The position numbers were made by a program, and so were the translations under genes. 64,000 nucleotides of DNA from Algoriphagus hitonicola (lineage in GTDB: Bacteria; Bacteroidota; Bacteroidia; Cytophagales; Cyclobacteriaceae). The DNA is taken from assembly GCF_900113375.1 (NCBI RefSeq), contig NZ_FOPC01000001.1, positions 434,001-498,000 of the forward strand. Reading direction: 5' to 3'. Under the pieces are notes generated by a model, which was not told where the DNA came from, searched no databases, and saw nothing but the letters and a program-made list of their open reading frames with translations. Shown one piece after another: positions 26,156 to 34,999 of this stretch (within the stretch, counting starts at the first letter, position 1; each line of letters opens with the position of its first letter).

Positions 26156-28246
26156 ATGACCAACGCGATTTATCTGACGACGACCGAACCCTTTTCTGGG
26201 AAGTCCATTTTTGCCCTTGGGCTGATGCATATGCTGGCAAGTAAAACGGACAAACTCGCCTATTTCAAACCGATTATCAGCGGGATAAAAAAGAATAAGG
26301 ACCGGAGGCTGGATTTGCTCGCCAAGCAGTTTAACCTTTCCCAAAGCTATGAGGAAATGTATGCGTTTACCCGGAAAAATGCCCTGAAGGAAATCAATAA
26401 GCGCAATGAGGCTTTTCTGATTGATACCATTATCGAAAAGTTTAATTCCCTGCGGGAAAATGCAGATTTTGTCGTGGTCGAAGGAACGGATTTTACCGAT
26501 ATAAATACCAATGTGGAGTTTGATGGGAATGTATCCATCGCCAAAAACCTGGGGATTCCTGCGGCCATTATTCTCAATGCCGCTGGAAGGACTACCTCGG
26601 AGATTATTGATTTGGCCTTGGCCAGTACAAATAGCTATTTGAGTAGGGGAGTTCAGGTTCTTACCCTGATTGCCAATAAGGTGGAACAAGGTAAGTTGGA
26701 AGAAGTGCTCAGACGGCTTCGATTTGTCTTGCCTGCGAGCATTTTGATCAATGCCATTCCTTCGCATGAGCAATTGAGCAATCCGACTATGGGTGAGATT
26801 ATGGATTCCTTAAATGCCAAATTGCTGTTTGGAGGGCAGTTTCTGACCAACCGCGTGGATCATTCTATCGTGGGGGCCATGCAGCTGCATAACTTTCTTG
26901 CTCGATTATCCAACAATACGCTAGTCGTAACGCCCGGTGACCGGGGTGATATTTTGGTGGGTTCGCTTCAGGCTAATATTTCTAGGAATTTTGGGAAAGT
27001 AGCCGGAGTTATCGTGTCAGGAGGGATGTTGCCCGAGGGGACCATAGTGAAGTTGATCGAAGGTTTGGAGACAGTAGTTCCCGTGCTTCAGGTAGAGGAC
27101 GGGACATTTATGGTAGTCACAAAGGTTAATCAAATCCGTGCTCGTATCGCTCCGGAGGATACCGAAAAAATCGCTTTGGCGATTAAGCTTTTTGAAGATT
27201 ATGTTGATGAAAAAGCACTGGAAGAGCGGATAATTTCTTTCAGTTCGGATATTATGACTCCGAGGATGTTTCAGTATCAAATCGTTCGTCGCGCCAAAAG
27301 TCATAAAAAGCACATCGTATTGCCTGAGGGAAATGATGAACGAATCTTAAAAGCTGCCGACATGCTGATTCGGCAGGATGTTGTGGATTTGACGCTTTTA
27401 GGCAATCGGGAAGAAATTCACAATATGGTGGCTAAACTCAATTTATCCATGGATTTGGATAAGGTTCAGATTGAAGATCCAGCAAGCTCCATCCGATTTG
27501 ATGATTATGCTCAGACGCTTTATGAGCTTCGGAAAAATAAAGGACTGACCTTGGAGGTTGCGAGGGATTTGATGATGGACGTGTCCTATTTCGGGACGAT
27601 GATGGTGCACAAGAAGCATGCAGACGGGATGGTTTCGGGGGCAGTGCATACGACTCAGCACACGATTCGACCGGCTTTGCAATTTGTCAAAACCAAGCCA
27701 GGAGTCAATACCGTCTCATCGGTTTTTTTTATGTGTTTGCCCAATCGGGTATCGGTTTTTGGGGATTGTGCCGTAGTTCCCAATCCAAGCTCAGAACAAC
27801 TGGCGGACATTGCGATTTCTTCAGCAGAGTCGGCTATGATGTTTGGAATAGAACCTAAGATAGCCATGTTGTCTTATTCTTCGGGAACTTCAGGTGCAGG
27901 CGAGGAAGTCGAAAAAGTCCGAAAAGCAACTCAAATTGTCAAAGAGCGAAGACCCGAACTCAAAATCGAAGGTCCGATTCAATACGATGCTGCGGTGGAC
28001 CCGATCGTGGGGATGCAGAAGCTTCCCAATTCTGAGGTAGCCGGTCAGGCAAGCGTCTTGATTTTCCCCGATCTCAATACCGGAAACAATACCTACAAAG
28101 CGGTTCAGCGGGAAACCGGTGCCATTGCCATCGGTCCGATGCTTCAGGGACTCAATAAACCCGTAAATGATCTCAGCCGAGGTTGTACTGTGATTGATGT
28201 GTTTAATACGGTGGTCATCACCGCCATCCAAGCTCAAGAATTCTAA
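26156..28246 (+). CDS. pta: Phosphate acetyltransferase, long form
   Basis: Interconverts acetyl-CoA plus phosphate and acetyl phosphate plus CoA. The 696-residue protein has three parts. An N-terminal P-loop domain (about 1-210) starts IYLTTTEPFSGKSIFALGL. A DRTGG domain covers about 215-330 (NNTLVVTPGDRGDILVGSLQ). The catalytic PTA_PTB domain runs from about 370 to the end (IVLPEGNDERILKAADMLIR, KIAMLSYSSGTSGAGEEVEK, PDLNTGNNTYKAVQR). This matches the long E. coli-type Pta, in which the N-terminal part has a regulatory role. Only 3 bp separate it from ackA, so the pair forms one operon for acetate activation or overflow. Confidence 0.96.
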   Translation: MTNAIYLTTTEPFSGKSIFALGLMHMLASKTDKLAYFKPIISGIKKNKDRRLDLLAKQFNLSQSYEEMYAFTRKNALKEINKRNEAFLIDTIIEKFNSLRENADFVVVEGTDFTDINTNVEFDGNVSIAKNLGIPAAIILNAAGRTTSEIIDLALASTNSYLSRGVQVLTLIANKVEQGKLEEVLRRLRFVLPASILINAIPSHEQLSNPTMGEIMDSLNAKLLFGGQFLTNRVDHSIVGAMQLHNFLARLSNNTLVVTPGDRGDILVGSLQANISRNFGKVAGVIVSGGMLPEGTIVKLIEGLETVVPVLQVEDGTFMVVTKVNQIRARIAPEDTEKIALAIKLFEDYVDEKALEERIISFSSDIMTPRMFQYQIVRRAKSHKKHIVLPEGNDERILKAADMLIRQDVVDLTLLGNREEIHNMVAKLNLSMDLDKVQIEDPASSIRFDDYAQTLYELRKNKGLTLEVARDLMMDVSYFGTMMVHKKHADGMVSGAVHTTQHTIRPALQFVKTKPGVNTVSSVFFMCLPNRVSVFGDCAVVPNPSSEQLADIAISSAESAMMFGIEPKIAMLSYSSGTSGAGEEVEKVRKATQIVKERRPELKIEGPIQYDAAVDPIVGMQKLPNSEVAGQASVLIFPDLNTGNNTYKAVQRETGAIAIGPMLQGLNKPVNDLSRGCTVIDVFNTVVITAIQAQEF

Positions 28247-28249
28247 TCA

Positions 28250-29449
28250 ATGAATGTTTTTGTAATTAATTCCGGCAGTAGCTCTATCAAATATCAATTG
28301 ATCAAAATGCCTGAGGAGCAAGTGATCTGCTCGGGAATCGTGGATCGAATCGGACAGGAAGGGGCCCGGGTAGAATATAAAGCGACTTTGTCAGGGAATG
28401 AAATCAAAGAAATAAAGCTGATGCCTATTCCTGACCATTCGGTGGGACTACAGGCGGTTGCGGAATTTTTAACCGAATCCCAAATTGGGGTGATCAATAA
28501 TCCTGATGAAGTAGAAGTCGTGGGACATCGAGTAGTTCATGGTGGTGAAAAATTTGCCAGTACTCAGTTGATTTCCGAAGAGGCAAAGCAAAAAATCAAA
28601 GAACTGTTTCCCTTGGCGCCGCTTCATAATCCGGCAAATTACCTGGGGATCGAAGTGGCCGAAAAGATATTCAAAAAAGCCCGTCAAGTGGCTGTTTTTG
28701 ACACGGCCTTTCATCAAACCCAGCCTGAAGTGGCTTATCGGATGGCTATTCCCAATGAATTTTATGAAAAGCATGGAATCCGAAATTATGGCTTTCACGG
28801 GACGAGTCATAAATATGTCTCCGAGCGAGCTGCGGAATACCTGGGAAAAGCGGACCTGAAGCTCATCACGGTTCACTTGGGAAATGGCTGCAGTATGGCG
28901 GCAATCCAGGAAGGAAATTGTGTGGATACGAGTATGGGATTGGGTCCAATGAATGGCCTGATTATGGGAACGCGAGCGGGAGATATTGACCAGTCGGTGA
29001 TCTTTCATTTGGTCAATCAGTTGGGTTATTCCCTGGACGAGGTCAATACGATTTTGAATAAAAAAAGTGGAATGCTGGGGCTGACCGGATTTAGCGATAT
29101 GCGGGATATTCAGCAGCAAATTGAAAAGGGAAACCCCGAAGCTAAACTTGCTTACCAGCTTTATGCCTACCGCATCAAAAAATACATTGGTTCTTTTGTG
29201 GCAGCTATGAATGGATTGGATGCAGTAATTTTCACCGGAGGAGTGGGCGAAAATGATCGTATGACCCGACAATTGGTTTGTGAGGAAATGAATTTTTTGG
29301 GAATTCAAATAGATCAAACAAAAAATGAAAGCCCAAAGCAGACAGTTCAGGAAATCCAATCTGATGATTCTAACGTCAAACTGCTCGTTATTCCCACCAA
29401 TGAGGAGCTTGAAATTGCGAAGCAGTGTTTTGGATTGCTTGGAAATTGA
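28250..29449 (+). CDS. ackA: Acetate kinase
   Basis: Transfers phosphate between acetyl phosphate and ADP, forming acetate and ATP, or the reverse. The 399-residue length is standard for the ASKHA fold. Readable signatures are FVINSGSSSIKYQL at the N-terminus, GHRVVHGGEKF, VAVFDTAFHQTQP with the catalytic Asp, RNYGFHGTSHKYVS, VHLGNGCSMAAI, and IMGTRAGDIDQSV; near the end IFTGGVGEND binds the nucleotide. It is translated directly after pta. Expression probably follows the promoter before pta, as there is no room for one between the genes. Confidence 0.97.
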   Translation: MNVFVINSGSSSIKYQLIKMPEEQVICSGIVDRIGQEGARVEYKATLSGNEIKEIKLMPIPDHSVGLQAVAEFLTESQIGVINNPDEVEVVGHRVVHGGEKFASTQLISEEAKQKIKELFPLAPLHNPANYLGIEVAEKIFKKARQVAVFDTAFHQTQPEVAYRMAIPNEFYEKHGIRNYGFHGTSHKYVSERAAEYLGKADLKLITVHLGNGCSMAAIQEGNCVDTSMGLGPMNGLIMGTRAGDIDQSVIFHLVNQLGYSLDEVNTILNKKSGMLGLTGFSDMRDIQQQIEKGNPEAKLAYQLYAYRIKKYIGSFVAAMNGLDAVIFTGGVGENDRMTRQLVCEEMNFLGIQIDQTKNESPKQTVQEIQSDDSNVKLLVIPTNEELEIAKQCFGLLGN

Positions 29450-29484
29450 AGGTGTAACGAAAAAAGATTCTTGTCTAAAATTAT

Positions 29485-30024
29485 TTAAAACAGTCCCATC
29501 TGATCTTTATTCGAAATCACCCTCGCGTTTTCTAATTTCAACAACCTTTTTTTTGCATCCAATCCACCCGCGTAGCCCACCAAACTTCCATCCGAACCGA
29601 TGACTCGGTGGCAAGGAATGATAATGGAAATGGCATTTGCTCCATTGGCAGTAGCGACGGCACGGATTGCATCAGGATTTCCCAGTTCTTTCGAAAGTCC
29701 CAAATAGGTTCTTGTTTCCCCAAAGGGGATTTCTCCTAATTTTTCCCAAACCGAACGCTGAAATTCACTACCAACGAATAGCAGTGGGATATCAAATACT
29801 TTTCGCTTTTGCTCAAAATACTCTTCAAGTTGCCGAATCGTCTGTTCGATTACTTCACTTTTTCCGGGTTCAAATTCTGCTTTTAACCCATTTTGAATTC
29901 GAGAATCCACGGCCTTCCGCATCTTCCGAAAAGCCCATTCACAGAGACAAAGTCGCTCTTGATAAGATCCCAAAACCAATTCGCCGATGGGGCCTTTGTA
30001 TGTATGAATCTGGATTTTTTCCAT
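29485..30024 (-). CDS. ogt: Methylated-DNA-protein-cysteine methyltransferase
   Basis: Suicide repair enzyme that takes the methyl group from O6-methylguanine onto its own cysteine. The 179-residue product carries the active-site motif IIPCHRVIGSDGSLVGYAGG and the preceding helix-turn-helix text NPDAIRAVATANGANA. The N-terminal domain opens EKIQIHTYKGPIGELVLGS. ATG at 30024 is preferred over a TTG five codons upstream. It is convergent with ackA (35 bp between stops) and next to, but not clearly joined with, the CDF transporter gene on the same strand. Ada-type regulatory domains are absent, so it is probably constitutive. Confidence 0.95.
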   Translation of the reverse strand: MEKIQIHTYKGPIGELVLGSYQERLCLCEWAFRKMRKAVDSRIQNGLKAEFEPGKSEVIEQTIRQLEEYFEQKRKVFDIPLLFVGSEFQRSVWEKLGEIPFGETRTYLGLSKELGNPDAIRAVATANGANAISIIIPCHRVIGSDGSLVGYAGGLDAKKRLLKLENARVISNKDQMGLF

Positions 30025-30093
30025 AAGATGAAAATACAAAAAGTAGGGATGAAACGTGGAGTTAATCTCACTTTTGACGTGGATTGTCGGGGA

Positions 30094-30963
30094 TTATTCA
30101 GAGGGCTCAATGTGAATCAAAACATGCCCTAATTCTGGGATTTGATTACGTAGCGTATCCTGCAAAGCATGGGCGATATCATGCCCTTCGCGGACGGTGA
30201 GTTCCCCATTCACATGCGCATGTAGATCCACATGGTATTTCATGCCGGCCTTTCGGATGTAGCATTTTTCAGTTTCAAGGACGCCGGGTACGGTCAGCGA
30301 AATTTTACGAATATCCGCGGTCAATTCCACATGATTGTCCTCATCCATCACTTCCCCTAAGGCAGGTCTGAAAATTAAATAACAATTGTATAAGATAAAT
30401 AAAACAGCAACCAATGCTGCATAGTCATCGGCTACTTCGAAACCTTCCCCGCCAAAAATTGCGATAACTATTCCGATGAAAGCCGCAATGGAAGTCAATG
30501 CATCGCTCCGGTGATGCCAAGCCTCGGCTTTTAGGGAAGAGGAATTGAGACGTTTGCTTCGGGATAGCACCCATTGAAAGGAGATCTCTTTCCAAAGGAT
30601 AATCGCCCCCAAAACCCAAAGTGTCCAATTTTCCGGGCGGGGATGTGGAGTATTAATGTTTTTAATCGCTTGATAGGCAATCGTAGCCGCCGAAATAATC
30701 AAAAATCCCACGACCAAAAAAGTAATCAAAGGCTCGGCTTTTCCATGCCCATAGGGGTGGTTTTCATCTGCCGGTCGCTCCGCATAGCGCAAGCCAATCA
30801 AGACCAAAATACTGGCAAATACATCCACCAATGACTCGATCGAATCCGCTATCAGCGCAAAGGAATTTCCGAAAAAACCCGCCAAAAACTTGATAACCGC
30901 CAGCCCGGCATTGCCGATCATGCTGAATAAGACTGTTCGTATGGCAAGCTTACTCTTGGACAT
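30094..30963 (-). CDS. Cation diffusion facilitator family transporter
   Basis: Proton-coupled exporter of divalent metal such as Zn, Mn or Fe from the cytoplasm. The 289-residue protein has six membrane helices, with the transport-site residues in ALIADSIESLVDVFAS (helix 2) and HHRSDALTSIAAF (helix 5). A histidine-bearing loop ENHPYGHGKAE lies before helix 3. The cytoplasmic C-terminal domain (about 210-289) is ferredoxin-like: KYHVDLHAHVNGELTVREGH and LGHVLIHIEP. Metal preference cannot be fixed by eye. The start is ATG at 30963; a TTG two codons earlier is possible. It heads toward ogt and is followed upstream by other transporters on the same strand. Confidence 0.93.
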   Translation of the reverse strand: MSKSKLAIRTVLFSMIGNAGLAVIKFLAGFFGNSFALIADSIESLVDVFASILVLIGLRYAERPADENHPYGHGKAEPLITFLVVGFLIISAATIAYQAIKNINTPHPRPENWTLWVLGAIILWKEISFQWVLSRSKRLNSSSLKAEAWHHRSDALTSIAAFIGIVIAIFGGEGFEVADDYAALVAVLFILYNCYLIFRPALGEVMDEDNHVELTADIRKISLTVPGVLETEKCYIRKAGMKYHVDLHAHVNGELTVREGHDIAHALQDTLRNQIPELGHVLIHIEPSE

Positions 30964-31011
30964 GATCAAAGGTACAATTATTGGAGCAAAAGGATACTCC
31001 GGCTGCGTTCT

Positions 31012-32319
31012 TTACTCTTGATTTTGCTTCTTCCCAAACCGATAAAGTAGGCCACCGATGGCTATGAAAATTGCCGTCATCCATACGGAATTCCAGCTTA
31101 CCTGCATCATCAGCCATAAACAGGCAAGTATTCCCAAAATGGGAATAAGATATCCTCCCTTGAGAATAAATTTTCCCGGGCCACGAAATCTGGATCGGAG
31201 TGCAGGTACTGCTGCGCAAGTCATGATAAATAGAAATAATCGAGAAAGAACCGTCATGGCAGCCAATACCCGAAAGGAACCCATGGCAGCGAGTGCAAAG
31301 GCAGCGATACCAAAGAATATTACTGAATTGGCCGGGGTAAGAAACTTGGAGTGAACTTTTCCAAACCAAACTGGCAATGAGCTATCTAACGCCATGGCAT
31401 AGGTGACCCGAGTGGCCGAAAACATCGAACTGATCAAATTGGCGATCACTGAGGTTGCCACCCCGATCATTAAGGCATAGGCTCCAAATTCTCCAAATAG
31501 GGCGGAGGAAGCATCCAAAAGCGGGGTATTGGAATCTTTTAAATTGGGGACTGCTGCCATGGTGACTAATTGAATCAGCATGTATAATATCACGACAATG
31601 AGCAATCCTAAGATCAAACCAAGCGGCATGTCCCGTTCCGGCCTTTTGGCTTCTCCTGCGGGAACTACCGCTCCCTCAAAACCGACAAAGGCATAGATCA
31701 GCAGCAGTGCGGCCGCTCCCAAATCCGAACCTGGAGGAATGGGTGTGTCAAACTGTGGAAGGACCGATTCACCCAATAGGAAAAATCCGCCCAAAACCAA
31801 TCCAATTAATACGGTAAACTTGATCACAGTGAACAAGGTCATGGATTTGATCGATTGACTGGAGCCCAAGGTGTTGACTATGCTTAGAAGTAAAATTGTC
31901 AAAAAGACGGTAACCAATCTTCCACTTCCGACTCCTGCAGCCGGGATAAAATACGCGATGCTGTCAGTCAAAAGGACGGTATTGGCGGCAAAGGAAATAA
32001 GCCTAGCCAGGTAATACAGCCAACCTCCCTGAAAACCGACAAATCCACCAAAAGCCAAGGTTCCATATTTGATTGGGCCGCCTGTGCCTCGAAAATAACT
32101 CCCTAGTTCTGCAAAGCTCAAAATCACAGGAAGCATCAGCAGGGCGCAAAACGCATAAATCCAGACACTGTATTCCCCAGCAAGGGCGGCTGCACCTGAG
32201 GGAAGTCCAAAAATTCCTGCTCCGATCAATCCGTTTACGACCAGCATCCATACGCCCCAAAGGCCTAGATTCCGTGGTAATTTCTCTTGTTTTTCTTCCG
32301 TGGAAATGGGTTTAGACAC
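31012..32319 (-). CDS. APC family amino-acid permease
   Basis: A 435-residue secondary transporter with about 12 helices. The N-terminus LGLWGVWMLVVNGLIGAGIF has the GxxIGxGIF-type unwound substrate segment of the amino acid-polyamine-organocation superfamily; FVGFEGAVVPAGEAKRPERD is the conserved helix 6 to loop region. The substrate is unknown. The start is GTG at 32319 (SKPISTEEKQEKLP follows), with no nearby ATG ahead of the first helix. It lies 59 bp from the calcium ATPase gene and 48 bp from the CDF gene, all minus strand, so these transporters may share a transcript. Confidence 0.92.
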   Translation of the reverse strand: MSKPISTEEKQEKLPRNLGLWGVWMLVVNGLIGAGIFGLPSGAAALAGEYSVWIYAFCALLMLPVILSFAELGSYFRGTGGPIKYGTLAFGGFVGFQGGWLYYLARLISFAANTVLLTDSIAYFIPAAGVGSGRLVTVFLTILLLSIVNTLGSSQSIKSMTLFTVIKFTVLIGLVLGGFFLLGESVLPQFDTPIPPGSDLGAAALLLIYAFVGFEGAVVPAGEAKRPERDMPLGLILGLLIVVILYMLIQLVTMAAVPNLKDSNTPLLDASSALFGEFGAYALMIGVATSVIANLISSMFSATRVTYAMALDSSLPVWFGKVHSKFLTPANSVIFFGIAAFALAAMGSFRVLAAMTVLSRLFLFIMTCAAVPALRSRFRGPGKFILKGGYLIPILGILACLWLMMQVSWNSVWMTAIFIAIGGLLYRFGKKQNQE

Positions 32320-32378
32320 GCTTTATTTTTTTGATCGATTTTTTGAGAATTGGAAGATAAGCAGATTGGGCAAAGATT

Positions 32379-34943
32379 CTAATCAATTTTTGATGGCTTT
32401 TGCCAAAGCTTCTTGACCCACTTTTCGATCTCCACGGCATGAAATACCACCAACCCCATTCCGGCACAATAAATTAATTCAGTGAGATTGAGTGGTTCGG
32501 TGTGAAATAATTCATTGAAAAAAGGGAGGTAAATCACCATCAACTGAAGCAGCAACGTGACAAAAACCGATAGCAAAAGTGGAGCATTGCTCAGCAATCC
32601 TTGGCGAAACAAAAAGGTCCGGTCGCTTCTCACCGCCATCACATGTCCGAGTTGAGAAAAGGCCAAAACCGTAAAAACCATCGTTTGCCAATGCCAGTCG
32701 TTTTTGATGGCCCAATATTGAGTAAAAAGCGTTACGCCAGCCATCAAAATTCCAACCCAAATGATGTGAATTCCCACTCCGTCTGCAAAGAGACTTTGTT
32801 GAGGCGGTCTTGGCGGACGGTTCATGATGTCTTTCTCTGGACGCTCACCTGCCAATGCCAAAGCGGGTACTCCATCGGTAACCAAATTGATCCAAAGAAT
32901 ATGAATCGGAAGCAAAGGAATCGGCAATCCCAAAATTGGCGCCATGGCGATCGTCCAGATTTCCGCGCCGTTGCAGGTCATGATGTACTTGATGAATTTG
33001 CGGATGTTATCAAAGATCCTTCTACCCTCATGGATTGCCCGCACGATCGTAGCAAAATTATCATCCAGTAAAATCATGTGGGCCGCCTCTTTGCTCACAT
33101 CTGTTCCTGTGATGCCCATAGCTACTCCGATGGTACTGGCACGAAGGGACGGAGCGTCATTGACTCCATCTCCTGTCATGGCTACATAGTGCCCTTTTTT
33201 CTGGAGGGCTTTGACTATCCGAAGTTTTTGATCCGGTGCTACCCTGGCATATACCGCGATATTCTCAACTTGTTTTTCAAATTTTTCATCGTCCAGTTCC
33301 AGTAATTCTTTCCCTGTAAGCACCTGATCATTTTCTTCAAGAATCCCTACTTCTTTAGCGATGGCCTTTGCAGTCTCCGGATGATCTCCGGTAATCATAA
33401 CCGGTTTTATTCCTGCGGTTTTGCACTCTTCGATCGCGGCTTTGACTTCCTCTCTCGGAGGATCGATCATTCCCGCTATCCCCAAATAATCCAAGTCAGC
33501 TTCCAAATCCGTCCAATCCTTTTCTCCAGGTAACCGGTCGATGATTTTTGCTGCGAAAGCTAAAACCCGTTCCCCCTCCGAAGCCCATTTTTTGGAATCT
33601 GAATTTATTCCTTGAATATCTGTTTGGGGTTTCAAAATCTGAATTATTGACTCTGTTGCTCCTTTGCATAAAATCAATACTTTTCCACCAAAAGAATGAA
33701 ATGTGCTCATTCTCTTTCGCTCCGAGTCAAAGGGGATCTCACCAATTCGGGGTAATTCAATCTGTATTTGGGCTAGTTTTTCCTTTCCCTCTTTTTTGAT
33801 GAAATAATGAACCAAAGCCAATTCCGTTGCTTCCCCTGCCAACTGGCCATTTTCACCGGACTTGATGTCATGGTTTAGCGCCATGGCCAAATGGAGATTG
33901 CTGAAATCCGGGGAGTAATTTTCGATTTCGGATTTCGACTCTCGAACGACAGTCATCTCATTTTTGGTCAAAGTACCTGTCTTATCCGAGCAGATATAGG
34001 TGATCGATCCGAGACTTTCGACCGCAGGGAGCTTTCGGATTAAAGCCTCTTTTTTGGCTAATCGGGCCGCCCCCAGAGAAAGCGCGATCGTAATCAATGC
34101 CGGCAAAGCTTCCGGAATAGCTGCGACTGCCAGACTCACCGTGACCAAAAGTAGAGGCAGAGGTTCTTCACCACGAAGGATTCCCATTCCGAATAGGATC
34201 AGACAAATCAGCAAAATCAAATAGGAAATGACCTTACTGAATTTTTTCATTCGGTTTTGCAGAGGTGTCTCAGGACGGGTGTTCTGGAGCAGATCAGCGA
34301 TTTTGCCCAACTGCGTATCCATTCCTGTGCGGAGGACGATTCCCACAGCTCGGCCATTGGTGAGCACAGTTCCCTTAAAAACTTGGTGTGTACTGTTGAT
34401 GTCGGAATGCGTTTCAATGGATTGACTGGCAGTTTTTTCTACCGGTATGGATTCTCCTGTTAGCGAAGCTTCATCCACTTTGACTGCAAAGGCTTCTAAA
34501 AGCTGAATATCCGCTGGAATCATATTTCCGGCTTCCAAAAGAATGATGTCACCCGGCACCAAATCTGAGGATGGAATTTGACTGGTTTGCCCTGATCGCC
34601 TGACTTGACTTTGGACTTCACTCATCTTTTTGAGGGACTCCAGCGCTTTTTCGGCTCGATATTCTTGGACAAAACCCATCACGGCATTGAGCACGACAAT
34701 GATCAAAATAATAATGCTGTCAGTCAGATCTCCTGCCACTCCCGAAATCAAGGCCGCACTTAAGAGAATGAGGATCATGAAATCCTGAAACTGCCCTAAA
34801 AACTGTTTCCAGGCCGGTTTTTTCTTTTTTTCTTTTAAGGTGTTTTTCCCAAAAATAGAACTGCGCTCAGAAATCTCATCTTGGCTGAGCCCTTGATTTA
34901 TGGGAGTTTGTAAAAATTTAGAAAAATCAGAAACAGAACTCAT
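32379..34943 (-). CDS. P2A-type calcium-translocating ATPase
   Basis: Pumps a cation, most likely Ca2+, out of the cytoplasm at the cost of ATP. The 854-residue product has the cation ATPase N-terminal region and the actuator motif DEASLTGESIPVEK. Helix M4 carries AIPEALPALITIALSLGAAR (PEALP, close to PEGLP of SERCA). The phosphorylated Asp is in ICSDKTGTLTKNEM, the hinge is MITGDHPETAKA and MTGDGVNDAPSL. Helices M5 and M6 have NGAEIWTIAMAPIL and LWINLVTDGVPALALAGE, the calcium-site residues N, E, N and D. These point to a P2A or P2B pump rather than heavy-metal P1B. The ATG is at 34943; it is 56 bp from the TonB receptor gene. Confidence 0.94.
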   Translation of the reverse strand: MSSVSDFSKFLQTPINQGLSQDEISERSSIFGKNTLKEKKKKPAWKQFLGQFQDFMILILLSAALISGVAGDLTDSIIILIIVVLNAVMGFVQEYRAEKALESLKKMSEVQSQVRRSGQTSQIPSSDLVPGDIILLEAGNMIPADIQLLEAFAVKVDEASLTGESIPVEKTASQSIETHSDINSTHQVFKGTVLTNGRAVGIVLRTGMDTQLGKIADLLQNTRPETPLQNRMKKFSKVISYLILLICLILFGMGILRGEEPLPLLLVTVSLAVAAIPEALPALITIALSLGAARLAKKEALIRKLPAVESLGSITYICSDKTGTLTKNEMTVVRESKSEIENYSPDFSNLHLAMALNHDIKSGENGQLAGEATELALVHYFIKKEGKEKLAQIQIELPRIGEIPFDSERKRMSTFHSFGGKVLILCKGATESIIQILKPQTDIQGINSDSKKWASEGERVLAFAAKIIDRLPGEKDWTDLEADLDYLGIAGMIDPPREEVKAAIEECKTAGIKPVMITGDHPETAKAIAKEVGILEENDQVLTGKELLELDDEKFEKQVENIAVYARVAPDQKLRIVKALQKKGHYVAMTGDGVNDAPSLRASTIGVAMGITGTDVSKEAAHMILLDDNFATIVRAIHEGRRIFDNIRKFIKYIMTCNGAEIWTIAMAPILGLPIPLLPIHILWINLVTDGVPALALAGERPEKDIMNRPPRPPQQSLFADGVGIHIIWVGILMAGVTLFTQYWAIKNDWHWQTMVFTVLAFSQLGHVMAVRSDRTFLFRQGLLSNAPLLLSVFVTLLLQLMVIYLPFFNELFHTEPLNLTELIYCAGMGLVVFHAVEIEKWVKKLWQKPSKID

Positions 34944-34999
34944 TTGCGTAGGATTGATATCAAAAATACCATTCTTGGTGATGTGAAAAATCTTTCGGA

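Noticed and set aside
26147-26773. A 208-codon open frame antisense to pta
   Set aside because: Shadow of pta; the composition (many H, N, I, F) is that of antisense translation and no family is recognisable.
28469-29359. A 296-codon open frame antisense to ackA
   Set aside because: It lies wholly within the acetate kinase gene in a shadow frame, has no recognisable domain, and the plus-strand product carries all acetate kinase signatures.
30967-30974. TACCTTTG (minus strand) as promoter of the CDF transporter
   Set aside because: It ends 3 bp before the ATG, which would put the transcript start inside the coding region, and no TTTG lies at the right distance.
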